DNA of 64,000 nt, taken from the NCBI GenBank assembly GCA_017305935.1, contig JAFKJU010000019.1:1-64000 (forward strand), given 5' to 3'. Below the pieces are notes generated by a model. That model was not told where the DNA came from. It ran no database searches and saw only the letters and a list, made by a program, of their open reading frames with translations. The DNA is from Hyphomicrobiales bacterium (GTDB taxonomy: Bacteria; Pseudomonadota; Alphaproteobacteria; Rhizobiales; Rhizobiaceae). How positions within the stretch are numbered: position 1 is the first letter of the stretch; each line of letters starts with the position of its first letter. Of the stretch, positions 26,920 to 36,484 are shown one piece after another. The translations under genes and the position numbers were made by a program.

Positions 26920-27053
26920 CAGTTCATTCCTTGCCGTTTGCCTCGTGCATGCCGGTTATCGGCGGCGCCGGTCGACGCCGGAAAACGCCTCCGGGCCTGT
27001 CGCGATGCCGCCATGCATGGCCCCGTTATAGGGAAAGGTGGTAAACAAAGACC

Positions 27054-28640
27054 TCATCGCCGCGCCCCGATTCGAACGACACCGGAAGAAATTTCGTCAC
27101 GAATGCCGGGATTGTGCCGTTGAGGGACGCTCAGGCCCGGCATCGACGCCGGCGCCGTCCGGTCGCGCCGCTCCTCCTGGCCCTGCCGGCGGATGCGGAA
27201 AGCGCGCACGGTTTCGCCGAGATCGACGATCAGGCTGTGCAGGTCGTCGGCGCCGGCGCTGCCGCGCGTTGCCTCGGCCGCCGCCCCGCCCGCGCGCGCG
27301 CCGATCTCGCCAAGCGCGCCGGTGACGGCGTCGAGGCCGCCGGCCTGCTCGCCGGTCTCGGCGGCGATGCCGGCGATCGCGGCGTTGATGTCGTTGACCT
27401 GGCGGACGATGCTGCGGATCGCCTCCTGGGTGCGGGCGACCTTGTCGACGCCGGTCTCCACCTGCGCCTTGGTGCCCGAAACCAGCGTCTTGATCTCGCG
27501 GGCGGCGTCGCCCGAGCGCTGGGCGAGCGCGCGCACCTCCTGCGCAACAACCGCGAAGCCGCGGCCGCTGTCGCCGGCGCGCGCCGCCTCGATGCCGGCG
27601 TTCAGCGCCAGAAGATTGGTCTGGAAAGCGATCTCGTCGATGACGCCGATGATCTGGCCGATCTGTTCGGCAGACGCTTCGATGCCGGCCATGGCGGCGA
27701 TCGCCTGGCCGACGATTTCGCCGCTCTGCTCGACGGAGGCGCGGGTGGCGGCGGCGTCTCGCTCGGCATTGCGGGTCTGGCTCGCGGTCTCGCGCACACG
27801 GGCGGCGATGTCGCCAAGGCGATTGGCGGTCTCGAGCAATTTTTTCGACTGGGCATCGGATTGGCTCGCCAGCGCCCCGGTATCGCCGCCGAGGCTGGCG
27901 GTTGCCGCCGCCGCCTGTTCGGCGCCGTCGGCGATGGCGCCGAGCGTGGCTTCCATTTCGCCGAGCGCGCCGTTCAGGGTCTCGACCAGCGGCGCATAGG
28001 CAGCCGGGCCATCGGCGCCGGCGCGCGCCGTCAGGTCGCCGGCGGCCAGCGCCTCGACCACCGGGCCGAAGATGCTGATGACCTCGGCATGGTCGGCGGC
28101 GCGCTGCTCTTCCAGCTTGCGCCTGTGCTCGAAGCGCTGCTGGTTGAAGCGCAGCGACACGGCGATCTCGATGTCGACCATGACCATGCGGATGAGCGCG
28201 GAGAGGATTTCGGCCGTCTCGCGCGCCTTGCGCCGCGACGACGGCAGCAGATGCCAGCCCTGCATCTCGCCGACGAGGCCGGAAACCAGATGCTCCAGCA
28301 CCACCGCATGGCCGGCGACATGCCAGCGCGGATCGATGCCCATGCGCGCCTCGGCATCCGACAGCAGTTTGACGCGCTCGGCATAGAGATTGTCGAAGCG
28401 GGCGTCGGTCAAAACGTCCCAATGGGAGGATTGCAGGTCGTGCAGGCGCTCGATCTGGCGTTCGCTGGTGAAGACGCGGGCGGCGTCGGGATAGGTCTGG
28501 AAGCGCTGGAACAGGTCGCGCAGCGCCACCTGCACATGCGGCTGGATCGCCGGGCGCCAGTTGCGCACCCGGTCGCAGGCGGCATCGTCGAGGCCGGCAA
28601 AGCGCAGGCGGTCACGCAGACTGCCCTGCGTTTTCTCCAT
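27054..28640 (-). CDS. icpA: Soluble globin-coupled chemoreceptor IcpA
   Basis: Cytoplasmic chemoreceptor heading the che operon. ATG 28638-28640 gives 528 residues; an upstream TTG would add 11. Residues about 1-170 match a protoglobin-type sensor ([60 protein letters not shown] with a candidate proximal His), suggesting a heme or gas/redox sensor. The C-terminal half is an MCP signalling domain with the hairpin tip [20 protein letters not shown] followed by [20 protein letters not shown]. No membrane helices. The C-terminus lacks an obvious CheR-docking pentapeptide. Confidence 0.92.
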   Translation of the reverse strand: MEKTQGSLRDRLRFAGLDDAACDRVRNWRPAIQPHVQVALRDLFQRFQTYPDAARVFTSERQIERLHDLQSSHWDVLTDARFDNLYAERVKLLSDAEARMGIDPRWHVAGHAVVLEHLVSGLVGEMQGWHLLPSSRRKARETAEILSALIRMVMVDIEIAVSLRFNQQRFEHRRKLEEQRAADHAEVISIFGPVVEALAAGDLTARAGADGPAAYAPLVETLNGALGEMEATLGAIADGAEQAAAATASLGGDTGALASQSDAQSKKLLETANRLGDIAARVRETASQTRNAERDAAATRASVEQSGEIVGQAIAAMAGIEASAEQIGQIIGVIDEIAFQTNLLALNAGIEAARAGDSGRGFAVVAQEVRALAQRSGDAAREIKTLVSGTKAQVETGVDKVARTQEAIRSIVRQVNDINAAIAGIAAETGEQAGGLDAVTGALGEIGARAGGAAAEATRGSAGADDLHSLIVDLGETVRAFRIRRQGQEERRDRTAPASMPGLSVPQRHNPGIRDEISSGVVRIGARR

Positions 28641-29088
28641 GCGCTCCGATGTCTGCCCCTCGCTCAACGCCAATCCTCGAATTCTCTGTTTACGCTGGTC
28701 TTTCCGGGTAAGCCGGGCGCGGTTGCGCCAACGGCGCCGCTCCGGGCGAACAGACGCGACTTTGCCCGCGCGCGAAAACCGCCCGTGCTGGACCTCATTT
28801 TTCTGAAAAATACCGGCTCTATCCGGTACGGCGGACTGGCGTCATGCCCATGGCGATTCCCCAAATCGGGATGCCGTTCCGACGTTCCCTTGCAGGAATA
28901 GGTGTCATTCCTTGCCTGAAGGTTAAGAGTCCGCGCTTTGCGGGCACGCCTCTTGCGCCTGTTTCATCGCATTCCCCCGCCGATTCGACAATATCCGCCG
29001 GTCGGAAAGCTGGCGCGCAAGCTCCGCGCAAGGCCACCATGCCATCATCAAGTTGCAGGATGACAATGATGTCAGCAAGGAAAGAGCA
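28641..29088 (-). promoter_or_regulatory. Intergenic region upstream of the che operon
   Basis: About 450 bases between icpA (leftward) and a small rightward ORF, so it should hold the che operon promoter. It contains a short dyad TACCGG/CCGGTA at 28811-28828. Open frames here have shifted, low-plausibility compositions and I call none of them. Confidence 0.4.
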
Positions 29089-29202
29089 ATGATTGTTCTC
29101 GGCATGGGCGCTTCGCTTATCACCACCTTGATTCTGGCGGCCGTTTTCCTGCAGCTCGATATTGAACTGGGACGGAAGTCCGCGCCGGCGCGCATCTTCT
29201 GA
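29089..29202 (+). CDS. Small single-helix membrane peptide (37 aa)
   Basis: ATG 29089 to TGA 29202 encodes 37 residues: MIVLGMGASLITTLILAAVF makes one hydrophobic helix, followed by a polar tail LQLDIELGRKSAPARIF. AAGGAAAGAG lies at good spacing before the ATG, and a bidirectional terminator follows 98 bases after the stop. Function unknown. The case rests on the ribosome binding site, the hydrophobic helix and the terminator; no family is recognised. Confidence 0.5.
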   Translation: MIVLGMGASLITTLILAAVFLQLDIELGRKSAPARIF

Positions 29203-29300
29203 ACCGCTTTTAGATTGATAAGTCTGCGGCAACGCCAGACCCAAAACAGGCAGACGGACCCACCGGCATCAGGCCGGTCTCCGCAAGGCCGATTTCAGAG

Positions 29301-29335
29301 AAAAAGGCGCGGGACATCATGACCCGCGCCTTTTT
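29301..29335. terminator. Bidirectional terminator
   Basis: Arms AAAAAGGCGCGGG and CCCGCGCCTTTTT separated by 9 bases form a 13-bp perfect stem with A and T runs at both ends. It separates the small rightward ORF from convergent rhaK and can serve both. Confidence 0.92.
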
Positions 29336-29345
29336 CATTCCGGAA

Positions 29346-30716
29346 CTAGCCCACCATCCCGCGCCAGGCGCGGGCATATGCGGCAAGCGCCTCGCCGTCG
29401 CGCACGCCATGCAGCGCCGTCTTCGGCGCCAGATGCGCCTTGTCGCCGAGCACAAGGCCGGCGGTGCCGAGGCTGGTGCCGGTGGAGCCCTCGCTGACGC
29501 GCACCGGACGGCCGGTCGCGACCGACAACATGTCGAGATAGGCACCATTCACCGCAAACGGGCCTTCGACGATGGTGTCGCCATCGGCGCCGATGAGATC
29601 GAGACAGGTGGCCGACATCAACGCCAGATACCAGGAGACCACCAGCAGCCGTTCGCCGGGCGTCAGCCCCGCCTCCTCGACGGTGAAGCGCCCTTCCCGA
29701 TCCGGATACGGGCCGGAGCCGCTCGGCAGCGACGGCAGGTAGGCGATGGTTCCGTCCAGCACCCGCCGGCGCTCACCTTCCGTCACCGGAACCAGCCCCT
29801 GCGGGGCGAGCAACTGGAAGGCGCGGCCGCCCATGAAGCGGGCTGAGGGCACCGGCTGGCCGAGCGCGTTGACGTTGACCAGCGTGTCGCGCTTGTCGTC
29901 GAGCGCCACCGCGCGGCCGCCGACGGCCATGATCACCACCCAGGTTCCGGTGGAGACCACCGAGAAGGGCGGAGACGCCGCCCAGAGATGCGGCAGCAGC
30001 GAGGCGTTGGAGTCATGCAAGCCGCAATAGACCGGCATGTCGGCGGGCAGGCCGGTTTCGGCGGCGATGTCGCGGCGCAAGGGGCCAAGCTTTTCGTCGG
30101 CGCGGCGCATCGGCGGCATTTTTTTGCGCCAGCCCATGCGGTCGACCAGCGTCGAATAATCCGCCGCCCACGGGTTCCACAGGTCGGTATGGCAGCCGAT
30201 GGAGGTGATCTCGTTGGCCAGCACCCCCGTCAGGCGGTAGGCCCAGTATTGCGGATAGGTGAGGATCGTCGCGACGTTTGCGAATTGTTTCGGAAAGCTC
30301 TTGGCCTGCCAGAACAGTTGCGCGCCGACATTCAGCCCGCCGGGCAGCGGCGGCGAGCCGGTCTCGGCAAAGGGCGGGCGCATGGCGCGATAGGCATAGG
30401 CCGTCTCTTCGGGACCGGCATATTCGTAATCCAGCACCGGCAGGGCGAGTTCGCCTGCTTCATCGAGCACGACGATGGTCGCGCCATGCGCGGTGATCGA
30501 AATCGCCTCGAAACTGTACGCGCGATGCAGTTCCGCCAGCGCCGATTTCAGGAAGGCGAACAGCGCCTCGGTGTCGAAATGCGGATAAGGCGACGTGTCG
30601 ATCACGCGGTTCGGCGTGGTGCGCGCCGCGATCTCGCGGCCGGCCTGCAGGTCGAAGACCACCAGCTTGGCATTGGTCTTGCCGATATCGATGACGGCGA
30701 CGCGTGATGCATTCAT
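29346..30716 (-). CDS. rhaK: FGGY-family rhamnulose/rhamnose kinase RhaK
   Basis: Sugar kinase of L-rhamnose catabolism. The 456-residue FGGY-type protein starts RVAVIDIGKTNAKLVVFDL (phosphate 1 loop), continues with SITAHGATIVVLDEAGELAL and NEITSIGCHTDLWNPWAADY, the catalytic Asp region VYCGLHDSNASLLPHL, and ends with EGSTGTSLGTAGLVLGDKAH. In Rhizobium leguminosarum RhaK is also needed for rhamnose uptake by its ABC transporter. It lies 33 bases downstream of rhaR in the same orientation. ATG 30714-30716. Confidence 0.9.
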   Translation of the reverse strand: MNASRVAVIDIGKTNAKLVVFDLQAGREIAARTTPNRVIDTSPYPHFDTEALFAFLKSALAELHRAYSFEAISITAHGATIVVLDEAGELALPVLDYEYAGPEETAYAYRAMRPPFAETGSPPLPGGLNVGAQLFWQAKSFPKQFANVATILTYPQYWAYRLTGVLANEITSIGCHTDLWNPWAADYSTLVDRMGWRKKMPPMRRADEKLGPLRRDIAAETGLPADMPVYCGLHDSNASLLPHLWAASPPFSVVSTGTWVVIMAVGGRAVALDDKRDTLVNVNALGQPVPSARFMGGRAFQLLAPQGLVPVTEGERRRVLDGTIAYLPSLPSGSGPYPDREGRFTVEEAGLTPGERLLVVSWYLALMSATCLDLIGADGDTIVEGPFAVNGAYLDMLSVATGRPVRVSEGSTGTSLGTAGLVLGDKAHLAPKTALHGVRDGEALAAYARAWRGMVG

Positions 30717-30749
30717 GTGTCCGGTTTCCCCTCCCGATGATGTGCTGCT

Positions 30750-31553
30750 TCAGGCACCCCTGGCGCGGCCGGCCTCGGCCTCGGCCCTGGCGACGATCAG
30801 GCGCACGCCTGCCTCCTCCAGCATGGCGGCATGGCGATCCTCGATGCCGGCATCGGTAATGACGGTGGAAATGCGCGGCAGGGCGCAGAGGATCAGGCTG
30901 GAACGCTGGTGGAATTTCGAGGAATCGGCCAGCACCACCAGTTCGTCGGCCTGGTCGATGAGCTTCTGCTCGGCCTGGATCAGCAGGGGATCGGTTTCCA
31001 TCAGCCCCAGCGGCCCCAGCCCCTGCGCCCCCATGAACATCCGCCGCGCATAAAAGTTGCGGGTCACGTCGTTTTCGAAGGGCGACAGGATCACGCCCTG
31101 CTCGCGATAGACGACGCCGCCGGAAAGCATGATCGTGTTCTTCGAATGCTTGAGCAGGTGCTCGGCAATCGGAAAGGAATTGGTGAAGACATGCAGGCGG
31201 CGGGTGGCTAGGAAATGCACCATCTGGAAGGTGGTGGTGCCGCCATTGATGATGACCGGATCGCCATCCTCGCACAGCGCCACCGCCTCGCGGGCAATCG
31301 CCTGCTTCTGGCGGGCATGCATCGCCTCGTTGACGCTGAACGGCCGGCCGGCGAGGCCGACGAATTGCGGCGGATGCAGCGCCTCGGCGCCGCCGCGCAC
31401 CCGGCGCAGCTTCTTCTGCACATGCAGCGCGGCGATATCGCGGCGGATGGTGGCCTCCGAGCTTTCGGTCAGCTCCACCAGCTCGGCGACGGTCACCACC
31501 GGCTTGCCCTGGATAGCCGAGAGAATGATGCGATGGCGTTCCGTTTCGTGCAT
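30750..31553 (-). CDS. rhaR: DeoR-family rhamnose operon repressor RhaR
   Basis: DeoR/GlpR-type regulator, 267 residues from ATG 31551-31553, which has GGAGGC three bases upstream; a longer frame adds 16 residues without support. N-terminal helix-turn-helix: HRIILSAIQGKPVVTVAELV, ELTESSEATIRRDIAAL, HVQKKLRRVRGGAEAL. C-terminal sugar-phosphate sensor: DPVIINGGTTTFQMVHFLA, NTIMLSGGVVYREQGVILSP, FMGAQGLGPLGLMETDPLLI. The 188 bases between it and rhaD are a divergent regulatory region; the equivalent Rhizobium regulator represses both sides. Confidence 0.9.
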   Translation of the reverse strand: MHETERHRIILSAIQGKPVVTVAELVELTESSEATIRRDIAALHVQKKLRRVRGGAEALHPPQFVGLAGRPFSVNEAMHARQKQAIAREAVALCEDGDPVIINGGTTTFQMVHFLATRRLHVFTNSFPIAEHLLKHSKNTIMLSGGVVYREQGVILSPFENDVTRNFYARRMFMGAQGLGPLGLMETDPLLIQAEQKLIDQADELVVLADSSKFHQRSSLILCALPRISTVITDAGIEDRHAAMLEEAGVRLIVARAEAEAGRARGA

Positions 31554-31741
31554 GATGCCTCCAATCCCGGCCCAGCTTCCATTCCTTCTGCGCATTGTCA
31601 ATCACAAACAATCAAACTTCCGCACGATTACCGCATTTTTGATTGAAAATGATCGTTCATGATTGACATTGACCGAAATTTCGTGAGATTTGAGCCGCAT
31701 GATCGGCGCCGGCGACAGGCCCGGCAGGGAGGAAAGTCAGC
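31554..31741. promoter_or_regulatory. Divergent rhaR/rhaD promoter region
   Basis: AT-rich for this genome between 31600 and 31690, with TGATTG-type repeats (for example near 31639, 31649 and 31659) that could be DeoR-type sites. AGGGAGGAAAG before 31742 is the rhaD ribosome binding site. Confidence 0.5.
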
Positions 31742-33835
31742 ATGGCAAGGGAAAACGACGGCGCGCGTCTGGCGAACCTGTGGGACGAGGCGAAGGCGGC
31801 CGGCATGAGCGAGCCGGAACGACTGCTCTATCGCTCCAACCTTCTCGGCTCCGATAAGCGCATCACCAATTATGGCGGCGGCAACACCTCGGCCAAGGTG
31901 ATCGAGCGCGATCCGTTGACGGGTGGCGATGTCGAGGTGCTCTGGGTCAAGGGCTCCGGCGGCGATGTCGGCACCATCAAGCTCGACGGTTTCGCCACCC
32001 TCTACATGGAGAAGCTGGAGGCGCTGAAGCGCCTCTATCGCGGCCTCGCCTATGAGGACGAGATGGTCGGCTACCTGCCGCATTGCACCTTCAACCTCAA
32101 TCCCCGCGCCGCTTCCATCGATACGCCGCTGCATGCCTTCGTGCCGAAGAAGCATGTCGACCATATGCACCCGGATGCGATCATCGCCATCGCCGCCTCG
32201 CAGAACAGCCGCGAACTGACCCAGAAAATCTTCGGCGACGAGATCGGCTGGCTGCCCTGGAAGCGCCCCGGCTTCGAACTCGGCCTGTGGCTGGAGAAAT
32301 TCTGCCGAGAAAACCCGAATGCGAGGGGCGTCATTCTTGAAAGCCATGGGCTGTTCACCTGGGGCGATACCGCGCGCGAAGCCTATGAGACGACCGTGGA
32401 GATCATCAACCGGGCGATTGCATGGCTGGAAGGCGAGATCGAGGGCGATGTCTTCGGCGGCGCCAAGGTTCCGACCCTGCCCGCAGCCGAACGCCGCACC
32501 GTCGCGCGCAAACTCATGCCGGTCATTCGCGGGCTGATCAGCGCCGACGAGCGCAAGCTCGGCCATTTCGACGACAGCGACGCCGTGCTCGAATTCGTCT
32601 CCTCGCAGCAGCTGGAAGCGCTGGCCGCACTCGGCACGAGCTGCCCGGATCACTTCCTGCGCACGAAAATCCGGCCGCTGGTCGTCGATTTCGATCCGGC
32701 CAAGCCCGATGTCGAGGCGACGCTGGCCGGCCTGCCGGCAGCCCTTGAGGCGTATCGCCAGGATTACACCGCCTATTACACGCGCTGCCGCCGTGACAAC
32801 AGCCCTGATATGCGCGATCCCAACGCCGTCGTCTATCTGGTGCCGGGCGTGGGCATGATCACCTTCGCCAAGGACAAGGCGACGGCGCGCATTTCCGGCG
32901 AGTTCTATGTCAATGCGATCAATGTCATGCGCGGCGCTTCTTCGGTCTCCACCTATGTGGGTCTCGCCGAACAGGAAGCCTTCGACATCGAATACTGGCT
33001 GCTCGAAGAGGCCAAGCTGCAGCGCATGCCCAAAGCCAAGCCGCTGGCCGGCCGCATCGCTTTCATCACCGGCGGCGCCGGCGGCATCGGCAAGGCGACG
33101 GCTCACCGGCTGCTTTCCGAAGGCGCCTGCGTGATGATCGCCGATATCGACCGGGCGGCCCTCGACACCGCCGAGGCCGAGCTTGCCAGCCGTTACGGCA
33201 AGGACGTGGTGCGGGCGGTTGCGATGAACGTCACCGACGAGGCGCTGGTGATCGAAAGCTTCGAGAAGACGCTGAGCGAATTCGGCGGCCTCGATATCCT
33301 CGTCTCCAATGCCGGCCTCGCCTCTTCCGCCGCCATCGAAGATACCAGCCTCGACCTCTGGAACCGCAACATCTCCATCCTCGCGACCGGCTATTTCCTC
33401 GTTGCGCGCGAGGCGTTCCGGGTGTTCCGCACCCAGAAGGCCGGCGGCAATATCGTCTTCGTCGCCTCCAAGAATGGCTTGGCCGCCTCGCCGGGCGCTT
33501 CGGCTTATTGCACGGCCAAGGCGGCCGAGATCCATCTTGCCCGCTGCCTGGCGCTGGAGGGGGCGAGCGCCCAGATCCGCGTCAACACCGTCAATCCCGA
33601 TGCCGTGCTGCGCGGCTCGAAGATCTGGTCCGGCGAATGGAAGGAACAGCGCGCCGCTGCCTACAAGACCGACGACCTGGAGGCGCATTACCGCGAGCGC
33701 TCGATGCTGAAGCTCAGCGTCTTCCCGGAGGATATCGCCGAGGCGATCTATTTCCTCGCCTCCGACATGTCGGCCAAATCGACCGGCAACATCATCAACG
33801 TCGACGCCGGCAATCAGCAGTCGTTCACGCGCTGA
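31742..33835 (+). CDS. rhaD: Bifunctional rhamnulose-1-P aldolase / short-chain dehydrogenase RhaD
   Basis: Two-domain enzyme of rhizobial L-rhamnose catabolism, 697 residues. Residues about 1-420 are a class II aldolase domain: YRSNLLGSDKRITNYGGGNT, LWVKGSGGDVGTIKLDGFAT, DTPLHAFVPKKHVDHMHPDA (metal-binding His residues) and ARGVILESHGLFTWGDTA. Residues about 435-697 are an SDR domain with the nucleotide motif AFITGGAGGIGKATAHRLLS, DILVSNAGLASSA and the catalytic SAYCTAKAAEIH. ATG 31742. The fused form is the family norm in Rhizobium. Confidence 0.95.
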   Translation: MARENDGARLANLWDEAKAAGMSEPERLLYRSNLLGSDKRITNYGGGNTSAKVIERDPLTGGDVEVLWVKGSGGDVGTIKLDGFATLYMEKLEALKRLYRGLAYEDEMVGYLPHCTFNLNPRAASIDTPLHAFVPKKHVDHMHPDAIIAIAASQNSRELTQKIFGDEIGWLPWKRPGFELGLWLEKFCRENPNARGVILESHGLFTWGDTAREAYETTVEIINRAIAWLEGEIEGDVFGGAKVPTLPAAERRTVARKLMPVIRGLISADERKLGHFDDSDAVLEFVSSQQLEALAALGTSCPDHFLRTKIRPLVVDFDPAKPDVEATLAGLPAALEAYRQDYTAYYTRCRRDNSPDMRDPNAVVYLVPGVGMITFAKDKATARISGEFYVNAINVMRGASSVSTYVGLAEQEAFDIEYWLLEEAKLQRMPKAKPLAGRIAFITGGAGGIGKATAHRLLSEGACVMIADIDRAALDTAEAELASRYGKDVVRAVAMNVTDEALVIESFEKTLSEFGGLDILVSNAGLASSAAIEDTSLDLWNRNISILATGYFLVAREAFRVFRTQKAGGNIVFVASKNGLAASPGASAYCTAKAAEIHLARCLALEGASAQIRVNTVNPDAVLRGSKIWSGEWKEQRAAAYKTDDLEAHYRERSMLKLSVFPEDIAEAIYFLASDMSAKSTGNIINVDAGNQQSFTR

Positions 33836-33840
33836 TGACG

Positions 33841-33856
33841 CGGGCCGAAAGGCCCG
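33841..33856 (+). other. Intercistronic hairpin between rhaD and rhaI
   Basis: Perfect CGGGCC/GGCCCG stem with a GAAA (GNRA) tetraloop, 6 bases after the rhaD stop. No T run, so it is more likely an mRNA-stabilising element than a terminator. Confidence 0.6.
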
Positions 33857-33886
33857 TATCGGCACTCATGGTTCTGGGAGGAAAGC

Positions 33887-35182
33887 ATGACACAGACGAA
33901 AATTCCGGCGGAGTTGATCGCGGCCGTCAACGACAAGCGCCGCGCCGCGCTCGATGCCGATTATGCGGCGCTGGGCGAGCATCTCTCCCGGCGCGGCATC
34001 GATATCGAGGCGGTGAAGGCCAAGGTGGCGGGTTACGGCGTCGCCGTGCCTTCCTGGGGGGTCGGCACCGGCGGCACGCGTTTTGCCCGTTTCCCCGGCC
34101 CCGGCGAGCCGCGCCATATCTTCGACAAGCTCGACGATTGCGGCGTCATCCAGCAGATGACCCGGGCGACGCCGACCGTATCGCTGCATATTCCCTGGGA
34201 CAAGGTGGACGATATCGCCGGCTTGAAGGCGTATGGCGAAAGCCTCGGCCTCGGCTTCGACGCGATGAATTCCAACACGTTTCAGGATCAGCCGGGACAG
34301 GCGCATTCCTATAAATATGGCTCGCTTTCCCATGCCGATGCGGCAACGCGGGCGCAGGCGGTCGAGCACAATATCGAATGCATCGAGATCGGCCGCGCCT
34401 TGGGCTCTAAGGCGCTGACGGTGTGGATCGGCGACGGCTCCAACTTCCCCGGCCAGAGCAATTTCACCCGCGCCTTCGAGCGTTACCTCGACTCGATGAA
34501 GGCGATCTATGCAAGGCTGCCGGAAGACTGGCGCGTCTTCACCGAACACAAGATGTTCGAGCCGGCCTTCTATTCGACCGTGGTGCAGGACTGGGGCACG
34601 AACTACCTGATTGCGCAGGAGTTGGGGCCAAAGGCCTTCTGCCTCGTCGATCTCGGCCACCACGCGCCGAACACCAATATCGAGATGATCGTCGCCCGCC
34701 TTATCCAGTTCGGCAAGCTCGGCGGCTTCCATTTCAACGATTCGAAATATGGCGACGACGATCTCGATACCGGCTCGGTCGATCCCTACCGGCTGTTCCT
34801 CGTCTTCAACGAGCTTGTGGATGCGGAAACGCGGGGTGCTGCGGGTTTCGATCCCGCCCATATGCTCGACCAGAGCCACAACGTCACCGATCCCATCGAA
34901 AGCCTGATGGTCAGCGCCATGGAGGTACAGCGCGCCTATGCGCAGGCGCTGCTGGTCGACCGCGAGGCGCTGGCCGGCCTTCAGGAGGCCAATGACGCGC
35001 TGATGGCCTCGCAGACGCTGAAGCAGGCCTTTCGTACCGATGTCGAGCCGATCCTCGCCATGGCGCGGCTGGAGGCCGGCGGCGCCATCGCCCCGGTCGC
35101 CGCCTATCGCGCGTCCGGTTATCGCGCCACGGTCGCGGCCGAGCGCCCGGCCGTCACCGGTTCGGGCGGCGGCATCGTCTGA
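33887..35182 (+). CDS. rhaI: L-rhamnose isomerase of the RhaI type
   Basis: Sugar isomerase of the xylose-isomerase-like TIM barrel superfamily, 431 residues. Motifs: VPSWGVGTGGTRFARFPGPG, LGLGFDAMNSNTFQDQPGQA, DWRVFTEHKMFEPAFYSTVV, CLVDLGHHAPNTNIEMIVAR and GGFHFNDSKYGDDDLDTGSV (metal-binding Glu, Asp and His). Start ATG 33887 with GAGGAAAG upstream, 51 bases after rhaD, so rhaD-rhaI is an operon. It converges with the HPP gene 19 bases downstream. Confidence 0.93.
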   Translation: MTQTKIPAELIAAVNDKRRAALDADYAALGEHLSRRGIDIEAVKAKVAGYGVAVPSWGVGTGGTRFARFPGPGEPRHIFDKLDDCGVIQQMTRATPTVSLHIPWDKVDDIAGLKAYGESLGLGFDAMNSNTFQDQPGQAHSYKYGSLSHADAATRAQAVEHNIECIEIGRALGSKALTVWIGDGSNFPGQSNFTRAFERYLDSMKAIYARLPEDWRVFTEHKMFEPAFYSTVVQDWGTNYLIAQELGPKAFCLVDLGHHAPNTNIEMIVARLIQFGKLGGFHFNDSKYGDDDLDTGSVDPYRLFLVFNELVDAETRGAAGFDPAHMLDQSHNVTDPIESLMVSAMEVQRAYAQALLVDREALAGLQEANDALMASQTLKQAFRTDVEPILAMARLEAGGAIAPVAAYRASGYRATVAAERPAVTGSGGGIV

Positions 35183-35201
35183 TCGAAAGGGAATGCGGCG
35201 G

Positions 35202-36344
35202 TCAGATGCCCTGGCCGCCCTGCACCAGGCCGGGGGCCGGCATCAGCGACAGGCTGCGCGCCAGCGTCGCCAGCAGATCCGTCTGCGAAATGATGCCGAG
35301 CACCCGCTCGTCCTCGTCGACCACGACGACGGCGTGGGCGACGCCGTCGGTCAGGCGCGGCAGCAGGCCGATGGCGCGGTCGCTGGGCTTTGCACGCGCG
35401 GCCGGCGAGACCGGCAGGGGATGGCCGGGCGTGGCCGATGCCAGTTCGCGCAGGCCCACGGTGCCGGCGAGCCGCCCTTCGGGGTCGACGACCGGCAGGG
35501 TGCGGACGTCGTGATCCAAAAGCAGGGCGCGCGCCGTTTCCGGTCTCGCATCGACCTGTACGGTGACCACGTCACGCGACATGATGTCGGCGCAGGCCAT
35601 TTCGCCGCGCTGGCGCATCAGCGCATGCAATTCCACTTCGCGCAGCAGGGCGTCGAGATCGGCGCGGTCGATGTCGAGGGTTTCGTTCATGCCGGCCAAT
35701 GCCGCATCGATATCGCGCGCGTCAAAACCGACGCGCGCCGTCGCCGGCTTGTCGTCGGTCTTGTGGGTATTGACGGGGGCTGCGGGCCGGTGCGGATATT
35801 GCCGCCCGGCAAGGCGATGGAAGGCAAGGCCGATGGCGACCAGCATCGCCGAATTGACCGCGACCGGGATCAGCGGAAACCAGAAGCCGGCGCGCGCCAC
35901 CGCCGCGCCGCCGATCACCGCCGTCAGCGCCGCAGCACCCCCCGGCGGATGCAGGCTGCGGGTCAGCGACATGGCGAGGATCGCCAGCGACACGGCAATG
36001 CCGGTGGCGATCATCGGATCCTTGACGAAATAGACCACGGTGACGCCCACCAGCGCCGAAATCGTATTGCCACCGACGATCGACCAAGGCTGGGCCAGCG
36101 GACTGGCCGGCACCGCAAACAGCAGAACGGCGGAGGCCCCGATCGGGGCGACGATCAGCGGCAGGCTGGCATCGGCGCCGAAGGTCAGCGCGCAGACGAG
36201 GCCGGTGAGGCAGATGCCGATCAAGGCGCCGATGCAGCCGATCAGCCGCTCGCGCAGCGTTGCGCCCGCGAGAATCGGCGTAAACAGCCTGAACCCCGAT
36301 AGTTTGCCTGCCTGTCGACTCTTTTCATGCCCCGGATTGCTCAT
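35202..36344 (-). CDS. HPP-family membrane protein with C-terminal CBS pair
   Basis: A 380-residue protein: N-terminal HPP domain of four helices (CIGALIGICLTGLVCALTFG, PLIVAPIGASAVLLFAVPAS, SIVGGNTISALVGVTVVYFV, and the name motif LTRSLHPPGGAAALTAVIGG) followed by two CBS domains from about residue 240 (CADIMSRDVVTVQVDARPET, VRTLPVVDPEGRLAGTVGLR, AVVVVDEDERVLGIISQTDL). CBS pairs usually bind adenine nucleotides. HPP proteins have been linked to nitrite transport in plastids; the bacterial role is unclear. Start ATG 36342-36344; GTG 18 bases upstream is possible. Confidence 0.88.
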   Translation of the reverse strand: MSNPGHEKSRQAGKLSGFRLFTPILAGATLRERLIGCIGALIGICLTGLVCALTFGADASLPLIVAPIGASAVLLFAVPASPLAQPWSIVGGNTISALVGVTVVYFVKDPMIATGIAVSLAILAMSLTRSLHPPGGAAALTAVIGGAAVARAGFWFPLIPVAVNSAMLVAIGLAFHRLAGRQYPHRPAAPVNTHKTDDKPATARVGFDARDIDAALAGMNETLDIDRADLDALLREVELHALMRQRGEMACADIMSRDVVTVQVDARPETARALLLDHDVRTLPVVDPEGRLAGTVGLRELASATPGHPLPVSPAARAKPSDRAIGLLPRLTDGVAHAVVVVDEDERVLGIISQTDLLATLARSLSLMPAPGLVQGGQGI

Positions 36345-36484
36345 TGCCCTGCACTTTGCCACGTATTGTCATCCACCGTGGCTTATCTGCCTGGAATGCC
36401 GGCAAGACAAGGAAAGACTCCGCCGTTCTCGCCCGGAAAAGCGAAGAGTTTTTTCGGGCGTGCTTTCCGGGCTGCTGCCTGCCG

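Noticed and set aside
28819-29244. Leftward 141-codon frame upstream of icpA
   Set aside because: Composition is not protein-like and it overlaps the better-supported small + strand ORF at 29089-29202.
31628-33865. A 745-codon frame on the - strand opposite rhaD
   Set aside because: rhaD on the + strand has complete aldolase and SDR signatures; the opposite frame is a compositional shadow.
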